Shown piece by piece: positions 9,380 through 17,704 of a DNA stretch of 64,000 bases. This DNA comes from Olsenella massiliensis (GTDB lineage: Bacteria > Actinomycetota > Coriobacteriia > Coriobacteriales > Atopobiaceae). Positions within the stretch are counted from its first letter, which is position 1; each line of letters opens with the position of its first letter. The translations under genes and the position numbers were made by a program. Below the pieces are notes generated by a model that did not search any database, was not told the origin of the DNA, and saw only the letters and a program-made list of their open reading frames with translations. The stretch spans positions 1-64,000 of the forward strand of contig NZ_LN898207.1 of assembly GCF_001457795.1 (NCBI RefSeq), read 5' to 3'.

Positions 9380-11040
9380 TCGACGTCTCCAACGTGCGCG
9401 TGGAACTCGGACCCCTCGACGGCAGCGAGGAGTCCGAGCGGGCCGCCCTCCGGCGGGCGGTGTCGCGCAAGCTGCACCTCACCCCGGACGACCTGGCGTC
9501 CCTGGAGCCGCGCAGGCGCTCCGTGGACGCTCGCAGGAAAGCTCAGCATGACGTCCACCTGCTCTTTACCGTGCGCGTGCGTCTGCGCGGCGGCGCCAAC
9601 GCCGAGCAGGAGCTGCTGAGGCGGCTGGCCCGCCGCCAGGGACGCGACGTGCGGCTTGCCAATGACAGACCGCTGCGGGCGCCTCGCGCGCCGCACGGCG
9701 GGATCACGACGCGCCCCGTGGTCGTGGGGGCGGGCTGTGCGGGACTCTTCTGCGCGCTCACCCTCGCCGAGGCGGGCCTTGAGCCCCTGCTTGTTGAGCA
9801 GGGCTACGAGGCTGACCGCCGTGGCAGGGACGTGCGGCGCTTCGTTGAGACGGGCGAGCTCGACCCCCGGAGCAACATCCAGTTCGGGCTGGGCGGCGCC
9901 GGGGCCTTCTCGGACGGCAAGCTGGGAACCGGCACCAAGAGCGTCGCTCACGGGCTCATACTCCAGGCGCTCGTCGACGCGGGGGCCCCGCGCCAGATCC
10001 TCTGGGACGCCAAGCCTCACGTTGGCAGCGACGTGCTGCCCCGGGTGGTGACCCGGCTCTGCGAGCGAATCCGGCAGGCCGGCGGCGAGGTACGCCTTGG
10101 ATGCAGGCTCACCGAGCTTTCGCTGGCCGGCGGCCGAGTGACGGCGGTCACGCTCGAGACCGTCTCGCCGACGGGAGACGTCACCAGGGAGCGGGTCCTC
10201 GCGAACGACGTGGTGCTGGCCTGCGGCCATTCCGCCCGCGACGTGTTCTCGCTCCTTAAGGAGCGGGGCGTGGCGCTCGAGCGCAAGACCTTCGCCATGG
10301 GCGTGCGCATCGAGCACGAGCAGCACATGGTGGACCTGGCGCAGTACGGCCCCTGCGCCGGGCATCCCGCCCTGGGGGCCGCACCGTACAAGCTGGTCGC
10401 CAAGGCGGGCGCGCGGCGAGCGGCCTTCTCGTTCTGCATGTGCCCGGGCGGGTTCGTGGTGGCCGCGGCCAGCGAGCCTGGCGGCGTGGTCACCAACGGC
10501 ATGAGCCTGAGCGACCGCGCGGGACGTAACGCCAACGCCGGCCTGCTCGCCAACGTCTTTCCCGACGATCTCGCAGGCGACGACGTCCTGGCGGGCGTGG
10601 CGCTCCAGAGGCGCTGCGAGCGGGCCGCCTTCGAGGCGGGAGGCGGCAGCTACGTGGCGCCCGCCCAGCTGGTGGGCGACTTCCTTGACGGCGTGGCGTC
10701 AAGCGCCGGCGCCGAGGTGCGGCCCACCTACCCGCGCGGCGTCGCCTGGGGCAGCGTCGAGGGCTGCCTGCCGGCGTACGTGACGCAGGCGCTGCGCGCC
10801 GCCATACCCCAGATGGACCGGCAGCTGCGCGGGTTCGCCAGCCGAGGCGCCGTGCTCACGGGCGTCGAGACGCGCTCGAGCTCGCCAGTGCGCGTGACGA
10901 GGGGCCCTGACCTGCAGTCCGTCTCGACGAGAGGGCTCTGGCCCTGCGGGGAGGGCGCGGGCTACGCGGGCGGCATCATGAGCGCGGCGACCGACGGCAT
11001 ACGCGTCGCCCGGGCGCTCGCGGAGGGCCTGGGACGCTAG
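9376..11040 (+). CDS. COG2509-type FAD-dependent dehydrogenase
   Basis: 554 residues. An N-terminal domain of about 110 residues contains the QHDVHLLFTVRVRL block, followed by the FAD-binding motif VVVGAGCAGLFCALTLAEAG near residue 120. SNIQFGLGGAGAFSDGKLGT, VLACGHSARDVF and MGVRIEHEQHMVDLAQYG are typical of the uncharacterised dehydrogenase family COG2509. A C-terminal FAD contact (WPCGEGAGYAGGI) is present. Substrate is unknown. It overlaps the upstream flavoprotein by 4 bases (ATGA), indicating coupled translation of two flavoenzymes. Confidence 0.92.
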   Translation: MIDVSNVRVELGPLDGSEESERAALRRAVSRKLHLTPDDLASLEPRRRSVDARRKAQHDVHLLFTVRVRLRGGANAEQELLRRLARRQGRDVRLANDRPLRAPRAPHGGITTRPVVVGAGCAGLFCALTLAEAGLEPLLVEQGYEADRRGRDVRRFVETGELDPRSNIQFGLGGAGAFSDGKLGTGTKSVAHGLILQALVDAGAPRQILWDAKPHVGSDVLPRVVTRLCERIRQAGGEVRLGCRLTELSLAGGRVTAVTLETVSPTGDVTRERVLANDVVLACGHSARDVFSLLKERGVALERKTFAMGVRIEHEQHMVDLAQYGPCAGHPALGAAPYKLVAKAGARRAAFSFCMCPGGFVVAAASEPGGVVTNGMSLSDRAGRNANAGLLANVFPDDLAGDDVLAGVALQRRCERAAFEAGGGSYVAPAQLVGDFLDGVASSAGAEVRPTYPRGVAWGSVEGCLPAYVTQALRAAIPQMDRQLRGFASRGAVLTGVETRSSSPVRVTRGPDLQSVSTRGLWPCGEGAGYAGGIMSAATDGIRVARALAEGLGR

Positions 11041-11107
11041 GAGGGCATCCGGGACGAGCCCCGCGGCGGGCGGGGCGCCCGGACGGCAAGAGGACCGGAG
11101 GACCCGC

Positions 11108-12025
11108 ATGAACAAGGTGTTTCTGAGCATCGACGAGCAGATCGCGCTGCTGAGGTCTCGCGGCGTCGCCTGTGACGAGCGGGCGGCAGACATCCTGACC
11201 CGCGAGGGCTACTACGCCATCATCAACGGCTACAAGGGGCCCTTCCTCAACGAAGGCGCCCAGGTCGAGAAGGATCACTTTGCGCCCGGCACCACCCTGG
11301 AAGACCTCTACGCCCTCTGCCGCTTTGACCGCGAGCTGCGCGGCCTCACCTTCAAGCAGATCATGCACGTGGAGACCCTCCTGCGCTCCGTCATCTCGCT
11401 GAGCTTCTGCGAGTGCCATCGCAGGCCCAACGCCTATCTCGACCGCAACAGCTACACGAGCGAGCGCCACTACCTGCGCGGCGCCGGCGAGTACCAGAAG
11501 GACCTTGACTGGCTCATGAACACGCTGTCGCGCTACGCCCATGCCCAGGCGGGGCAGGACAACGTCCGTGTGACCTGGTACCAGACGCACTATGACGCCA
11601 TTCCCCTGTGGGTCATCTTCTCGGACCTGACCTTTGGCAACCTGCGCTACTTCTACGCCCTCATGCGCAAGGCGGAGCAGCAGGCCGTGTGCGAGCGCAT
11701 CATGCAGTCGAGCGGGCGGGGCGCCAAGGAGCGCCTGCACCTGACGCCGCGGGGCGTCTACGCTGACCTGATGTGCCTGGTGGACGTCAGAAACGCCTGC
11801 GCGCACGAGGAGCGACTCTACTCGACGCGATTCGGCCAGGACGCCACGACGAGCTTCACCGATGTCCTGCGCGTCGTCCGGCGCTATCTGACCAAGGACG
11901 AGACCCGCCAGTTTGGCATGGAGCTCGTGCGCATGATGGACGAGTTCTCCCAGGGGCAGGCGTCTCTCTTGCGCATCCTGAGCACGAGCGGCATCAGGGA
12001 GGCGGCCCAGGAGCTCACGGGATAG
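11108..12025 (+). CDS. Abi_2 family protein (AbiD/AbiF-like, HEPN-type)
   Basis: 305 residues. The Abi_2 family includes lactococcal abortive-infection proteins AbiD and AbiF. Typical blocks visible are SIDEQIALLRSRG, REGYYAIINGYKGPF, LYALCRFDRELR, LPLW-like IPLWVIFSDLTFGNLRYFY, and near the C-terminus VRNACAHEERLY, the R-N-x3-H signature of HEPN ribonucleases. It begins 67 bases after the FAD dehydrogenase with a ribosome site (GGAGGACCCGC). A role in phage defence by RNA cleavage is inferred; orphan Abi_2 genes are often found alone like this. Confidence 0.85.
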   Translation: MNKVFLSIDEQIALLRSRGVACDERAADILTREGYYAIINGYKGPFLNEGAQVEKDHFAPGTTLEDLYALCRFDRELRGLTFKQIMHVETLLRSVISLSFCECHRRPNAYLDRNSYTSERHYLRGAGEYQKDLDWLMNTLSRYAHAQAGQDNVRVTWYQTHYDAIPLWVIFSDLTFGNLRYFYALMRKAEQQAVCERIMQSSGRGAKERLHLTPRGVYADLMCLVDVRNACAHEERLYSTRFGQDATTSFTDVLRVVRRYLTKDETRQFGMELVRMMDEFSQGQASLLRILSTSGIREAAQELTG

Positions 12026-12103
12026 CGCGGACGCAGTCAGACGTCAGGCGCCGGGCACCGGACGCGTCATCGACGCCCAACGACCCGCCCGCGCAACGCG
12101 CGA

Positions 12104-12379
12104 CTAGCGCAGCGCCTCGATGAGCCGAGCAAGCTCGACGTCCTGCCCCATGCCCGTGAGGAAGGCCACGCCGTTGATGGTGGGGACGTCGTAGCTCCTG
12201 TCGTCCCTGACCACCGCCACGTAGGCGTCGGCGCCCTCAAGGGCCGCGTCGAGCTCGGCCATGGAGACGGCGCGGATCTCGGCCTTCACGCCGCGCTCGG
12301 CCAACAGGCCCTCGATCCTCTTTGCCACCGCATGCGACGTGGCCACGCCGGCCCCGCAGGCGACTACGACCTTTGCCAT
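12104..12379 (-). CDS. PTS galactitol/lactose-type EIIB subunit (orphan)
   Basis: 91 residues from the ATG at 12379, preceded by GGGGGAG. EIIB proteins carry phosphate on a cysteine from EIIA to the incoming sugar. The N-terminus MAKVVVACGAGVATSHAVAK has the phospho-cysteine at residue 8 in the GatB-type loop. It is the last gene of the glycyl-radical enzyme/activase operon (123 bases after the activase stop), with no matching galactitol-type EIIC nearby. The PTS on the opposite arm has its own fructose-type EIIB. Confidence 0.85.
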   Translation of the reverse strand: MAKVVVACGAGVATSHAVAKRIEGLLAERGVKAEIRAVSMAELDAALEGADAYVAVVRDDRSYDVPTINGVAFLTGMGQDVELARLIEALR

Positions 12380-12501
12380 GCTGCACTCCCCCAACGACGC
12401 GTTTGCAACGGGACGGACGGCGCGAGGCCGCCTCTCCTGAGTATACCAGCCGGAACGCTCAGACCCCAGGCGAGCAAAGGGACGGGCGGCGAGGCGGCGC
12501 G

Positions 12502-13374
12502 TCACTCGCCGTGAACGACGGCCTCGATTCCCTCCGCCTCAAGCGCGTCCACGACGTCCGCGACGTCGGAGCCGCCCAGCTGGGGCACGCCCGCCATGGC
12601 GTAGCCTCGCCCGGATGACGCGTACTTCGCCTCGCCAAGCTGATGGAAGGGCAGGACGTCCGCGCGCGAGATTCCCAGGCCCCTGATGCGCTCGGCGTTG
12701 GCCCTCGCGTTTGCCAGCCCCCGCGTGAAGCCCGGCACGATGGGCAGGCGTGCGACCACCGCGGCGCCCAGGCCCAGGACCGCGCGCAGGTTTGCGTCAC
12801 GCAGCCCCACGTCAAGGCCGAGCACCGCCATGCTGCGACCGGGCGAGGCTATCTTGAAGTCCACGAGAAGGAGGTCGCAGGCGGCCACGAGACGGTCGGG
12901 GTCAGCCAGGGGGACCGCGAGGGTCGTCTCGACCGCCGTATGCACGCCCCGGCGATGGGTCTCCTCGAGCACGGCGAGGGAGAACTCCTGGTTGCGTCCC
13001 GCCAGGCACTCTCCGCCTGACAGCGTGATGCCGCCGCCCGACTCGTCAAAGAAGGTCCTGTCACGCACCAGCTCGTCCACGAGCTCGCGCACGCCACGCT
13101 CCCTGCCCACCACCTCCTTGGCGCCGGTGGGACACTCGCTGGCAGGGCGCGGGCAGTCGATGAGGCCGTTGCCGCCCGGCGCCATGGCGCAGTGTATGCA
13201 CAGCCGCGACTTCCAGGACGGCTCGGGCTCAAACGAGAGGTTCTCGGGATTGCAGCACCAGGGACAGCGAAAGGGACAGCCCTTGAGAAAGGCGACCGTC
13301 CTGATGCCACCCCCGTCGTGCAGCGAGAAGCGCTGCACGTTGGTGACGATGCCCGCAAGCTCGCCCTCGTCCAT
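12502..13374 (-). CDS. glycyl-radical enzyme activating protein (radical SAM)
   Basis: 290 residues. Activases use S-adenosylmethionine and a 4Fe-4S cluster to place the glycyl radical on their partner. The radical SAM motif CPFRCPWC is at residues 33-40, after VQRFSLHDGGGIRTVAFLKG. GGGITLSGGECL is the SAM-binding GGE-type block. The extra ferredoxin-like insert has four visible cysteines (CIHC, then C and CPTGA), enough for one extra cluster rather than the two of larger GRE activases. It starts 23 bases after the stop of the glycyl-radical enzyme, so the pair is clearly functional together. Confidence 0.95.
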   Translation of the reverse strand: MDEGELAGIVTNVQRFSLHDGGGIRTVAFLKGCPFRCPWCCNPENLSFEPEPSWKSRLCIHCAMAPGGNGLIDCPRPASECPTGAKEVVGRERGVRELVDELVRDRTFFDESGGGITLSGGECLAGRNQEFSLAVLEETHRRGVHTAVETTLAVPLADPDRLVAACDLLLVDFKIASPGRSMAVLGLDVGLRDANLRAVLGLGAAVVARLPIVPGFTRGLANARANAERIRGLGISRADVLPFHQLGEAKYASSGRGYAMAGVPQLGGSDVADVVDALEAEGIEAVVHGE

Positions 13375-13397
13375 GACCCCCCTCCCCTCTTTGCGCC

Positions 13398-15698
13398 CTA
13401 CAGCTCGTGTTCCGTGCGGTTGATGATGTCGTTCTGGATCTGCGGACTCAGCTCCACGAACATCGCCGAGTAGCCGGCCACGCGCACCACGAGGTCACGA
13501 TGGTCCTGGGGATGCCGCTGCGCGTCAAGCAGCGTCGCCTTGTCAACCACGTTAAACTGAATGTGCTGGACGTCAAGCCTGCAGAACGCCCGCAGATACG
13601 CCATGAGCTTGCGCAGGCCAGCCTCCCCCGCCAGCGTGCTCGGCGAGAACTTGACGTTGAGGAGCGAGCCGTTGGAGTCTCTCCAGTTGTCCAGCTTCGC
13701 GACGCTCAGGAGGCTGGCGGTGGGGCCGCTCTTGTCACGTCCCACCATGGGCGAGAGGCCGCCGTCGGCGAGCTGCTCGCCCGCATGGCGTCCGTCGGGC
13801 GTGGCGCCGACCGCCTCGCCCAGAGGTATGTGGGCGCTCACCGTGTACGACCCCGGCTGGAAGGTGCCGCCGCGGGGGTTCTCGTAGGTCTCCACCTGCC
13901 TGCCGTAGTGGCGCAAAAAGCGGGCGCCCAGATGGTCGACCTCGTCTATGTCGTTGCCGTACTTGGGATAGCGGTGCATGAGGCGCTGGCGAAGCTCCTC
14001 GTCTCCCTCGCCTGACCAGTTGCGCCGAAGGACCTCGAGCAGCTGGGCATACCCCAGGCTCCCCTCCTCGAAGACGGCCTTCTTCATGACCGCGAGGGAG
14101 TCGGCGAGGTTGGCGGTTCCCACGCCCTGGACCCCGGAGGGGTTGTAGCGCGCGCCGCCCGCCGTGATGTCCGCGCCCGCCTCGAGCGCGTCATGCACGA
14201 ACGTGGACAGAAGCGGCGTGGGACTCGTCGCACGATGGGCGAGGTCGCAGGCGTCGCACCCCTTGACCATGAGGGCCACGTAACGATCGATGGTGCGCTC
14301 GACCTCCTGGCACAGGTCCTCAAAGCTCGTAAAGCCCTCGGGGTGCTCGCGCAGCGTGATCTCGAAGCACTTCATCATGTTGAACATGCTGATGTCGTGC
14401 AGGCCGTACATGCGCCCGGGAATGGAGAGCTCCACGCAGCCGACGACGGCGTAGTCGCGCGCGTCGTCGACGCTCACGCCGCGGTTCGTGAAGGCGCGAA
14501 CGTTGACCTCGTCGTTGAAGCACTGGGGAATGCCGTCGCCCAGGCGGATGACCTCCGCGGCCTTGTGCAGGAGCGAGTCGGGCGTGGTCGGGTGCACGCG
14601 CAGAGACAGGTTGGGCTGGGGCAGGCGCGTGTCGTGCTGCAGGTCGAGAAGGAGCTCCGAGAGCTCGTTGGACGCGTCGCCCCCCTGGGCGTCCAGGCCG
14701 CCCACCACGAGGTTGTAGCCCGTCGGGAACCCGCCGAAGAACTTGGCGCTCTCGGTGGACCTCAGAAAGACCACCGTGTTGCACTTGAGGTAGAAGCACT
14801 GGAGGAGCTCGCGGACGGCGGCGTCGGAGACGCCCCGCTCCACGGTCGCGCGCCAGTAGGGCAGCAGGTAGCGGTCCATGCGCCCCAGCGAGATGGAGCT
14901 GGCGTTGCTCTCGTGCTGCAACGCCACGCAGAAGATCCAGACGAGTTGCAGGGCGTCATAGAGGTCGCGTGCGGGCCTCGTGGCGACGTGGTCCAGGACC
15001 TCGGCGATCCGCTCGAGCTCGCCTCGACGCACGTCGTCGGTCGCGACGTCGGCGGCCTTAATCCGCACCTCTCGCCCCAGGCGGCCCACGTAGGCGACGA
15101 GAGCCTCGACGCAGATGAGGGCGGCCTGGTAGAAGAGGTTGTCTGGGGACGCGCAGGCGCGCTCGGAAAGCTCGCGGCAGATGTCTCCGAGGCCGCGGCT
15201 CAGGAGCATCTCATAGTCGGGAATGATATGGCCCTGCCCCTTGTCGGTCTGGGCGACGGCAAAGACCTTGTCCCTCTCGGCGGACTCCACCTCGGCCGGG
15301 CGATGGGCCCTGTACCAGTCGTTGAGCGACCTGCCGCTCCAGTACGGCGCCAGGACCTCTCGATAGAACGCCTTGTCTTGTTCGCTGACGTCAAAGCGGT
15401 CTTGGGGACGCTCGGCAAAGCAGTCGAGCTCGTCCAGAATCCAGTAGGGGCTCATCTCGGGCGAGACGACGCCGGCGCGCGGCGTGGCCGTCCTGTTGCC
15501 AACCAGCAGGTCATCGTCATCGATGACGATGACGTGCCGCTCAAGCAGATGCCGAAAGGCCTTGGCACGACGCAGGATGGCCGGCTCGCCCTCGGTCTTC
15601 TGGTAGCTCTCCATGTACAGCGTGGCCCGCTCAAGATCCACCTGGCGACGTTGAGTGACGAGCCGGTCCTTGATTCGTTGGGTGCGAGCCGTGAGCAT
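13398..15698 (-). CDS. glycyl-radical enzyme, PFL2/eliminase class
   Basis: 766 residues from the ATG at 15698, which has AGGGAGAGG upstream. GHIIPDYEMLLSRGL, PNLSLRVHP and QCFNDEV are conserved in PFL2-type enzymes. The catalytic thiyl cysteine is C421 in VVGCVELSIPG, with the C-x-E pair (E423) typical of eliminases such as glycerol or choline lyases; true pyruvate formate-lyase has CC instead. The radical glycine is G742 in VRVAGYSAMF. The substrate cannot be read from sequence. The context (PTS genes, DeoR regulator) suggests a phosphorylated sugar or polyol. E. coli PflD/PflC also sit beside a fructose-like PTS, and from memory that group has been linked to 1,5-anhydroglucitol-6-phosphate. 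Oxygen-sensitive, hence anaerobic metabolism. Confidence 0.93.
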   Translation of the reverse strand: MLTARTQRIKDRLVTQRRQVDLERATLYMESYQKTEGEPAILRRAKAFRHLLERHVIVIDDDDLLVGNRTATPRAGVVSPEMSPYWILDELDCFAERPQDRFDVSEQDKAFYREVLAPYWSGRSLNDWYRAHRPAEVESAERDKVFAVAQTDKGQGHIIPDYEMLLSRGLGDICRELSERACASPDNLFYQAALICVEALVAYVGRLGREVRIKAADVATDDVRRGELERIAEVLDHVATRPARDLYDALQLVWIFCVALQHESNASSISLGRMDRYLLPYWRATVERGVSDAAVRELLQCFYLKCNTVVFLRSTESAKFFGGFPTGYNLVVGGLDAQGGDASNELSELLLDLQHDTRLPQPNLSLRVHPTTPDSLLHKAAEVIRLGDGIPQCFNDEVNVRAFTNRGVSVDDARDYAVVGCVELSIPGRMYGLHDISMFNMMKCFEITLREHPEGFTSFEDLCQEVERTIDRYVALMVKGCDACDLAHRATSPTPLLSTFVHDALEAGADITAGGARYNPSGVQGVGTANLADSLAVMKKAVFEEGSLGYAQLLEVLRRNWSGEGDEELRQRLMHRYPKYGNDIDEVDHLGARFLRHYGRQVETYENPRGGTFQPGSYTVSAHIPLGEAVGATPDGRHAGEQLADGGLSPMVGRDKSGPTASLLSVAKLDNWRDSNGSLLNVKFSPSTLAGEAGLRKLMAYLRAFCRLDVQHIQFNVVDKATLLDAQRHPQDHRDLVVRVAGYSAMFVELSPQIQNDIINRTEHEL

Positions 15699-15776
15699 GG
15701 GCCTCTCCCTCTGTGCCTCCCGCACATGACAACGACGGGATTTCCTGATAAGTACCAATATGTTATCCTGATTGAT

Positions 15777-15820
15777 ATTGTTCGTAAAGTATTTGACCAA
15801 AAAATAATATCAAACAATAT
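15777..15820 (-). promoter_or_regulatory. promoter and operator candidates for the glycyl-radical operon
   Basis: On the minus strand TTGATA (15813-15808) and TACTTT (15791-15786) are spaced by 16 bases and form a plausible promoter. The motif ATTGTTCGTAA (15777-15787) overlaps the -10 box, and its near-copy occurs before the PTS operon. ATATTGTT (15775-15782) and AACAATAT (15813-15820) form an inverted repeat around the promoter, as expected for a DeoR-type repressor. The remaining 15821-16050 stretch shows no gene; it must hold the DeoR promoter. Confidence 0.5.
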
Positions 15821-16050
15821 ACGTGAACGAAGCATGCCTGGGCTCGCCCCTACGATTGTGGCTTAGCCTTACGAACGCTCGCCTGGCGTCAGGGCCTGCG
15901 CCATTGCCTCCTTGGAATCACGAGGGCGGCAGATTCGCGTGGGAACTTCCTGAGGAAGGGCAGGAGTGAGGGACAGGAGGCCCACCGACGGCGCTTCCCT
16001 TGTATCATGGGGCTTGATCGGCAGCGGGTTGACAGATCGTGAGGGGCCAC

Positions 16051-16809
16051 ATGTTCAAGGCGGAGCGACTGGACGCCATCCTTGAGGAAGTCGCGTTGGA
16101 GGGGCGCGTCACCACGACGGCGCTCGCCAAACGCTTCGGCGTGAGCGAGGACAGCATACGCAAGGACCTGCAGGGGCTGGGTGCGCAGGGCAAGCTACAG
16201 CGGGTCTATGGGGGCGCCGTCAGCATCGACACCGAGCAACCCAGCCGCACCGTGACATCCCGACTCGACTGCCACCGCACCCAGAAGCTCGAGATTGCCC
16301 AGAAGGCCTACGACCTCATCGAGGACGGGCAGACCATCTTCCTTGACATCTCCTCGACGAACCTGTTTCTGGCGGACCTCCTCGCCCAGGGCGACAAGAG
16401 GGTCATCGTCATCTCGAACATGCTCGACGTCGTGAAGAAGGTCGCAGCGGGCAGGAACATCGAGGCCCAGTGCCCCGGCGGCAAGGTGAACCTCGAGCTC
16501 TCCGGCTTCGTGGGGGCCTCGACGGCCCGCATGCTCGGCAAGCTGCGCTTTGACATCTCCTTCCTGGGGACGCTCGAGATGAACATCGAGGAGGACTGCG
16601 CCTCGACCTTTGACATGGAGGACGGCACCATCAAGCAGACCGTGCTCGAGAACTCTCGCAGGTCATATCTCGTGGCGGACTCCCACAAGTTCAACAAGCG
16701 GGGCGAGTATCGCTACGCCAGGCTCAGCGACTTCACCGGCATCATCACCGACGGGGAGGACGCGGCGCACCGTCAGGCGGCGGCCGCCCTCGACATCGAG
16801 GTCATCTGA
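16051..16809 (+). CDS. DeoR-family transcriptional regulator of the GRE/PTS locus
   Basis: 252 residues from the ATG at 16051 (GAGGGG upstream). The N-terminal DeoR winged helix-turn-helix is clear: ERLDAILEEVALEGRVTTTA and LAKRFGVSEDSIRKDLQGL, followed by the conserved VYGGAVS. The C-terminal sugar-phosphate sensing domain has IFLDISSTN, the equivalent of the usual DSGTT block, and FLGTLEMNIEEDC. DeoR proteins usually repress sugar operons until a phosphorylated intermediate binds. It sits between the two divergent arms it probably controls. Confidence 0.93.
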   Translation: MFKAERLDAILEEVALEGRVTTTALAKRFGVSEDSIRKDLQGLGAQGKLQRVYGGAVSIDTEQPSRTVTSRLDCHRTQKLEIAQKAYDLIEDGQTIFLDISSTNLFLADLLAQGDKRVIVISNMLDVVKKVAAGRNIEAQCPGGKVNLELSGFVGASTARMLGKLRFDISFLGTLEMNIEEDCASTFDMEDGTIKQTVLENSRRSYLVADSHKFNKRGEYRYARLSDFTGIITDGEDAAHRQAAAALDIEVI

Positions 16810-16818
16810 CGTCTGACC

Positions 16819-16893
16819 CGCATCGCCAAGGGAGCCGTCTCGTACGCCACAGCTGACCCCGGAAGGCGCATCCCCATCAACGTCATCGCCTAT
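16819..16893 (+). pseudogene. 25-codon relic of a fructose-type EIIC gene
   Basis: This piece reads SYATADPGRRIPINVIA in frame and matches bases 18503-18577 inside the intact EIIC gene at 64 of 75 positions, including a stretch of 38 of 39. It has no start or stop context of its own. It is the remains of a second EIIC gene, or of a duplication, between the regulator and EIIA. Confidence 0.85.
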
Positions 16894-17062
16894 GTTCGGT
16901 ACCTTTGGCATCGAGATGCCGGGGTGTCGCCGTGCGTCCCGCGTCACGATGCGCCCATCTCTGCCGCAGCCTGAGACACCGATGGCATGAGGGATAGCTA
17001 AATAGTATTGATTGTTGTTTAATTTACTTGCGCTCCATTTGTCGAAAAAACAATAATTAATC

Positions 17063-17125
17063 TTGAAGTATCAGTAACTTATCGGTAGTATCGCGCTTAA
17101 ATGATATCAATTAATTATGAACAAT
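17063..17125 (+). promoter_or_regulatory. promoter and operator candidates for the PTS EIIA-EIIC-EIIB operon
   Basis: TTGAAG (17063-17068) and TAGTAT (17086-17091) are spaced by 17 bases. Just downstream TTATGAACAAT (17115-17125) is the reverse complement of ATTGTTCATAA, matching the site before the glycyl-radical operon at 10 of 11 positions. The stretch 16990-17150 is strongly AT-rich compared with its surroundings. A DeoR operator is inferred. The rest of 16894-17181 shows no gene. Confidence 0.5.
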
Positions 17126-17181
17126 AGAATTCAGTCAATTAGCTAGAGCCTGCAAAGGCCCTGAGGCGGAAGGAAGCGGCG

Positions 17182-17613
17182 ATGAAGCTCATTGATGAGG
17201 GATTGGTCCGCCTGGACGTGAAGGCCAGCACGAAGGAGGAGGTCATCTCCCTGCTGGCCGACTCCCTGGATTGTGAGGGCAGGCTTGAGGACCGCGACCA
17301 GTACGTCCTGGACGTCCTCGCCCGCGAGAAGGAGTTCAGCACCTCCATCGGGTTTGGCGTCGCTACGCCCCACGCCAAGGCAGACAGCGTGAGAGTCGCG
17401 TCGCTCGGCTTTGCGCGCCTTGCCCGTCCCCTGCTCTGGGGCGAGGACGAGGTGAGCATGGTGTTCCAGATCGCCGTCCCCCTCGCCGAGGCGGGAGAGC
17501 GTCATCTGCAGATTCTGGCGTCCATCTCGCGGCGTCTCATCCATGAGGACTTCCGTACGCGCCTGGCGGCGGCAAAGACCGCGAGGGAGGTGCTGGAACT
17601 TCTGGCCGAGTGA
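17182..17613 (+). CDS. PTS fructose/mannitol-type EIIA
   Basis: 143 residues, the usual size for a free fructose-family EIIA (PTS_EIIA_2). The phospho-histidine is H64 in GFGVATPHAK. It accepts phosphate from HPr and passes it to EIIB. Start ATG at 17182 follows GGAAGGAAGC. It begins the EIIA-EIIC-EIIB operon opposite the glycyl-radical genes. Confidence 0.94.
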   Translation: MKLIDEGLVRLDVKASTKEEVISLLADSLDCEGRLEDRDQYVLDVLAREKEFSTSIGFGVATPHAKADSVRVASLGFARLARPLLWGEDEVSMVFQIAVPLAEAGERHLQILASISRRLIHEDFRTRLAAAKTAREVLELLAE

Positions 17614-17704
17614 GTGTGCGTCAAGCCTCTCGGCCACACGACACACCCACAAGCGAGCGTCAGCAAAGCGCCCAAAAGGGCAATACCATCAGAAAGGCGA
17701 GATC

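Noticed and set aside
16810-17181. Small regulatory RNA in the AT-rich stretch before EIIA
   Set aside because: The region is explained by the EIIC relic, a promoter and operator-like sites; no terminator-ended short transcript is visible.
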